Of a stretch of 64,000 bases of DNA, positions 61,133 through 64,000 are shown one piece after another (position 1 is the first letter of the stretch; each line of letters opens with the position of its first letter). Under the pieces are notes generated by a model. The model saw only the letters and a program-made list of their open reading frames with translations, was not told the DNA's origin and did not search any database. This DNA comes from Gemella haemolysans ATCC 10379. Lineage in GTDB: Bacteria > Bacillota > Bacilli > Staphylococcales > Gemellaceae. The position numbers were made by a program, and so were the translations under genes. The stretch spans positions 62,001 to 126,000 of the forward strand of contig NZ_ACDZ02000014.1 of assembly GCF_000173915.1 (NCBI RefSeq). The letters are read 5' to 3'.

Positions 61133-61897
61133 ATGAACAATTATATAAAATTTAATGAAGATAGATGGAATAATGTAAAAAATGTCTATACTGAGCCACT
61201 GACACATGAAGAATTAGAAGAAGCTAGAAATAATACAATTTCTGTTGCATTAACTGTTGGGAAAAAAGTTCCAAAAGAATGGTTTGAAAAAGCAAACGGG
61301 AAAAAGATACTAGGTTTAGCTTGTGGTGGTGGTCAGCAGGGGCCAGTTTTTGCCGTAAAAGGTTATGATGTAACAATAATGGATTTTTCTAAATCACAAT
61401 TACAAAGAGATGAAATGGTTGCTAAAAGAGAAGGCTTAAAAATCAACACAGTTCAAGGCGATATGACAAAACCATTTCCGTTTGAAAATGAAACATTTGA
61501 TATTATTTTTAATCCAGTTTCAAATGTATATATAGAAGATTTAGAAAACATGTATAAAGAAGCCTCTCGAGTATTGAAAAAGGGTGGATTGTTAATGGTC
61601 GGATTCATGAATCCTTGGATATACATGTACGATGCTGATATTGTATGGGATAAACCTGATGAAGAATTACATCTAAAATTTTCAATCCCTTTTAATTCAA
61701 AAGAGCTTGAAGAGGAAGGCAAGATAACTATAAATCCAGAATTTGGATATGAATTTAGCCATACCTTAGAAACTCAGATTAGAGGACAACTGAAAAACGG
61801 TCTCGCTATGATAGATTTTTATGAATCGTGTGACAAAAGACATAGATTATCACGTTATGGAAATGACTATATAGCTACACTTTGCATTAAATTATAA
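61133..61897 (+). CDS. Class I SAM-dependent methyltransferase
   Basis: The 254-residue protein has motif I KILGLACGGGQQGP, motif II VTIMDFSKSQLQRD, NTVQGDMTKPFPFENETFDI and motif IV-like IIFNPVSNVYIEDLENMYKE, then VLKKGGLLMVGFMNPW. This layout fits small-molecule methyltransferases of the UbiE/Methyltransf_11 kind; substrate unknown. GGAG precedes the ATG. It is flanked by the intact SAP gene and its pseudogene, so it may have been inserted into a tandem duplication. Confidence 0.82.
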   Translation: MNNYIKFNEDRWNNVKNVYTEPLTHEELEEARNNTISVALTVGKKVPKEWFEKANGKKILGLACGGGQQGPVFAVKGYDVTIMDFSKSQLQRDEMVAKREGLKINTVQGDMTKPFPFENETFDIIFNPVSNVYIEDLENMYKEASRVLKKGGLLMVGFMNPWIYMYDADIVWDKPDEELHLKFSIPFNSKELEEEGKITINPEFGYEFSHTLETQIRGQLKNGLAMIDFYESCDKRHRLSRYGNDYIATLCIKL

Positions 61898-61924
61898 TGG
61901 TATAAATCATACTTCAGAGAATAG

Positions 61925-62240
61925 TCGGTTTAAGTTTAATGCTGATATGACAATAACTTAGAGAAAAGTAAAAATAGGTAACGGTAAAGAATTTATAATC
62001 TAAGATATAATAAAAATATATTATGGAGAGTCAGATTACGCCAAGTATGATAATTCTGCTTGTTAGTAGAATCAATTTCTAAAAAAATTTTGTGAAGATG
62101 ATTTCAGCAATAATTATTTTAACAAGTTAAAAGTTTGATCTATCCTTTGGAAAGAAGTTAGAAACTCAAAGAATGAAAAAATATATTCAAAACAATTTCT
62201 AAATGAATATAGATAAAAAATCGAGGTGTATCGTAAATAA
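61925..62240 (+). pseudogene. Decayed duplicate of the SAP-domain gene (C-terminal half)
   Basis: Aligned with the end of the intact copy, it reads FKFNADMTIT, stop, RKVKIGNG, KIYYGESDYAKYDNSAC, two stops, NQFLKKFCEDDFSNNYFNKL, stop, SILWKEVRNSKNEKIYSKQF and ends YRKI-like plus TAA. There are at least six in-frame stops but no indels, indicating decay by point mutation. Confidence 0.85.
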
Positions 62241-62550
62241 ATAAAGCGCAGTTTACTGAGGTAATAATATTTAACGATAACCTTATGCTATTGTTAAATA
62301 TTTTAGTGAATATGTTCCCATCTACAGACGGAATTTAGTGTTCACTAGTTTCATGTTGAAACAGTTGTTTTAATGACAAGGGTATAGACCGAAGTAATTA
62401 ATTATGAATACTTTATGTGATAGCTGTCGTAGAGCGATAGTGATGCGATAACAATGACCGCTGAATGTGCGACATTACTTGTGAAGATGATTAATATGAG
62501 AAAATTATAAAGGATAATAATATAGTGTTTTGTAAAGAGAGGAATTAATT
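62241..62550. other. Intergenic region without a recognised gene
   Basis: The 310 bp carry no ORF with homology. A patch around 62410-62490 (GATAGCTGTCGTAGAGCGATAGTG) is less AT-rich than its flanks and could be a mobile-element remnant. No repeat partner was found in the window. Confidence 0.5.
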
Positions 62551-63060
62551 GTGCCAAGACCAGAAACAAAAAATGATTTAATGATAGTTGCTAAGGAAAG
62601 TTATGAAAAGTTAAACTTACTTATTTCAAAGATGACGAGTGAAGAGTTAAATACACCCTTTGATTTTTCAGAAGATAAAAAGAAAAAAGAAGCTCATTGG
62701 AGAAGAGATAAAAACTTAAGAGATATCTTAATTCATCTCTATGAATGGCATAAACTTATTTTGAATTGGGTATGTTCCAATCAAAAAGGAGAAGAGAAAT
62801 CATTTATTCCTGAACCATATAACTGGAGAACTTACGGCGATATGAATGTAGAATTTTGGAAGAAGCATCAGAATACGTCTCTTGAAGAAGCAACAAATGC
62901 TTTACAAAAATCTCATAAAGATGTTTTGAAACTAGCCGAAAATTTTACAAATGAAGAATTATTTTCAAAAAAAGTTTATAAATGGGTTGGTGGAAGTACA
63001 TTGGGATCTTATTTTGTCAGTGCTACTTCTAGCCATTATAATTGGGCTATAAAAAAATAA
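62551..63060 (+). CDS. ClbS/DfsB family four-helix protein
   Basis: The 169-residue DinB-like four-helix bundle of the ClbS/DfsB (DUF1706) family begins MPRPETKNDLMIVAKESYEK. It has HWRRDKNLRDILIHLYEWHK, PEPYNWRTYGDMN and GGSTLGSYFVSATSSHYNWA. ClbS of E. coli protects against colibactin by hydrolysing its cyclopropane; whether this homologue detoxifies anything similar is unknown. GTG start, AGAGGAA upstream. Confidence 0.88.
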   Translation: MPRPETKNDLMIVAKESYEKLNLLISKMTSEELNTPFDFSEDKKKKEAHWRRDKNLRDILIHLYEWHKLILNWVCSNQKGEEKSFIPEPYNWRTYGDMNVEFWKKHQNTSLEEATNALQKSHKDVLKLAENFTNEELFSKKVYKWVGGSTLGSYFVSATSSHYNWAIKK

Positions 63061-63413
63061 AGGCTCATCAAAAAAATTGCAAGTAAGTTATAAATGGAAA
63101 ATACAAGGAAGTGAAGCAAATTAACGTACAATTACTTTTTGTTATATATATTAATTAGTATTCTATTGTTCCTTAATTTTTTCAGCGTGTATTGGGAGGG
63201 GAAACGGTATTATAATAAGATTTATTTATTAAGTTAAACTTAAAGGATTAATAAAAGTATAGTACTTTTGGTTTATACACATTTAATTGATAGATAATTT
63301 AAATATTAACCACTTATAATATTGATAATCTCTATCAGTGGAATTCATTTGTTGTTTTATAAGTATTAGTATATAATCTTAATTGAAAATATATATACTT
63401 TAGGAGAATAAGA
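63061..63413. other. Intergenic region with probable promoter elements only
   Basis: The 353 bp are AT-rich with no ORF of interest. A TATAAT-like box (TATAAT at 63373-63378) lies about 35 bp before the next start and may drive it. Confidence 0.5.
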
Positions 63414-63725
63414 ATGAAGTTAGAAGATTTTACAGAACAGGAACAACAACAGATAAAGAAAGGTCTTACTTTTTCTGTAATTAGTGATAAAGAAACTGCG
63501 GATAGAATACTTTCATTAGTTCCAGAAGAATTAATGAAGAAGATTCCATTTTTTGTGAGAAAACATGCTAATACGCGTACTATTAAGAGAATTTCTGTCG
63601 AATATCCAGAACTATACGCAGCAGCTCAAAAAGAGGGAGAATGGCCAGAAAAAGAAAAAGAAGAATTACGTAAAATTATTACAGCCATTTTCCAAGAAAA
63701 AATGAATAAACACCAAATTAAATAA
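63414..63725 (+). CDS. Small hypothetical protein with a PCP-reductase-like IPFFVRK segment
   Basis: The 103-residue hydrophilic protein has ILSLVPEELMKKIPFFVRKH in the middle, similar to the short helical segment of PCP-reductase-type domains, and a lysine-rich C-terminus. The resemblance is weak and no function is assigned. AGGAGAATA precedes the ATG. Monocistronic with a terminator after it. Confidence 0.6.
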   Translation: MKLEDFTEQEQQQIKKGLTFSVISDKETADRILSLVPEELMKKIPFFVRKHANTRTIKRISVEYPELYAAAQKEGEWPEKEKEELRKIITAIFQEKMNKHQIK

Positions 63726-63756
63726 TATAAAATTTAAAAATTATAGATATTATGAT

Positions 63757-63814
63757 ATGCCAGTATCAAAGAGTAAAGTAGAATATTTACCTTTTTGATC
63801 CTGGTATTTTTGTA
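63757..63814 (+). terminator. Terminator of the small hypothetical gene
   Basis: GCCAGTATCAAAGAGTAAA pairs imperfectly with TTTACCTTTTTGATCCTGG and is followed by TATTTTTG. Confidence 0.7.
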
Positions 63815-63841
63815 TTGTAAGTTATTAAAATAGGTTCATGC

Positions 63842-63870
63842 TTGCTCATTTTTCTGAGATATATTATAAT
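63842..63870 (+). promoter_or_regulatory. Promoter of the YSIRK surface protein gene
   Basis: TTGCTC (63842-63847) and TATAAT (63865-63870), 17-bp spacer, 60 bp before the ATG. Confidence 0.75.
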
Positions 63871-63929
63871 AAAAAAGATAGATTAATAAGTAAATTGTAA
63901 TTTTTAAGCAAGTTGATAAGGAGAAAATT

Positions 63930-64000
63930 ATGTTTAGTACGAGAAAATATTCGATTAGAAAGGTTTCAGTAGGTATTGCTAGTGTTCTAATAGGCATTGT
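63930..64000 (+). CDS. YSIRK-signal surface protein, 3' end outside the window
   Basis: The first 23 residues read MFSTRKYSIRKVSVGIASVL, the YSIRK-G/S signal peptide that directs large cell-wall proteins to the division septum. The protein is likely LPXTG-anchored, but the body lies beyond the window. AAGGAGAA is 4-5 nt before the ATG. Confidence 0.85.
   Translation, partial: MFSTRKYSIRKVSVGIASVLIGI

Overview
The window is AT-rich DNA of a low-GC Firmicute, most likely Gemella or a close relative. This placement is inference. It rests on the Bacillales-type housekeeping order (purR-glmU, spxR/ytoI-nrnA, rbgA-rnhB, obg-ACT), a large Bacillus-type SRP RNA, a T-box ahead of metNP, several TTG starts, and a streptococcal-style YSIRK signal peptide on the last gene.

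Positions 1-36570 are ordinary core genome. They hold a HAD phosphatase (5' end outside the window), a ClC antiporter, a rhodanese, a glycosyltransferase, DNA polymerase I, glutamate dehydrogenase, two AXE1-type esterases (one lacking its nucleophilic serine), a CNNM/CorC transporter, PurR with a PurBox, GlmU, SpxR/YtoI and NrnA. Then come a methionine T-box with metNP, RbgA, RNase HII, an RNase J paralogue with an eroded metal site, DinB, TrmK, a split ThrE exporter, SRP RNA, a MATE pump, DUF1836 and DegV proteins, transaldolase, L33 (rpmG), a lipoprotein, tRNA-Gly and tRNA-Asn, Obg, an ACT protein and RlmCD. Most transcription units end in clear hairpin-plus-T terminators.

Positions 36571-60400 form a composite genomic island attached to the 3' end of rlmCD. 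It opens with an in-frame, stop-interrupted remnant of a methyltransferase tail, an AlbA/Schlafen-type ATP-binding gene and thirteen tandem 20-bp repeats. Short remnants of a RumA-type methyltransferase C-terminus lie near both edges. In between is a dense array of about twenty immunity-type genes: SUKH/SMI1, Imm22, Imm48, Imm59, YezG-like, SUFU, DUF2185, ankyrin and unknown families. Nearly all are intact with good ribosome binding sites. The LXG-type polymorphic toxin genes they belong with are all truncated, frameshifted or carry nonsense codons. The LXG scaffold pieces look visibly richer in G+C than the immunity genes. Several pieces recur as near-identical repeats, and one is fused to a decayed large serine recombinase. 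The reading is an archive of immunity genes kept against secreted toxins of neighbouring bacteria after the toxins were lost. No type VII secretion machinery lies in the window.

Positions 59111-63725 hold accessory cargo: an uncharacterised 380-residue Cys/His protein, a SAP-domain protein and its decayed duplicate flanking a SAM methyltransferase, a ClbS/DfsB-family protein and a small unknown protein. The window ends inside a YSIRK surface protein.
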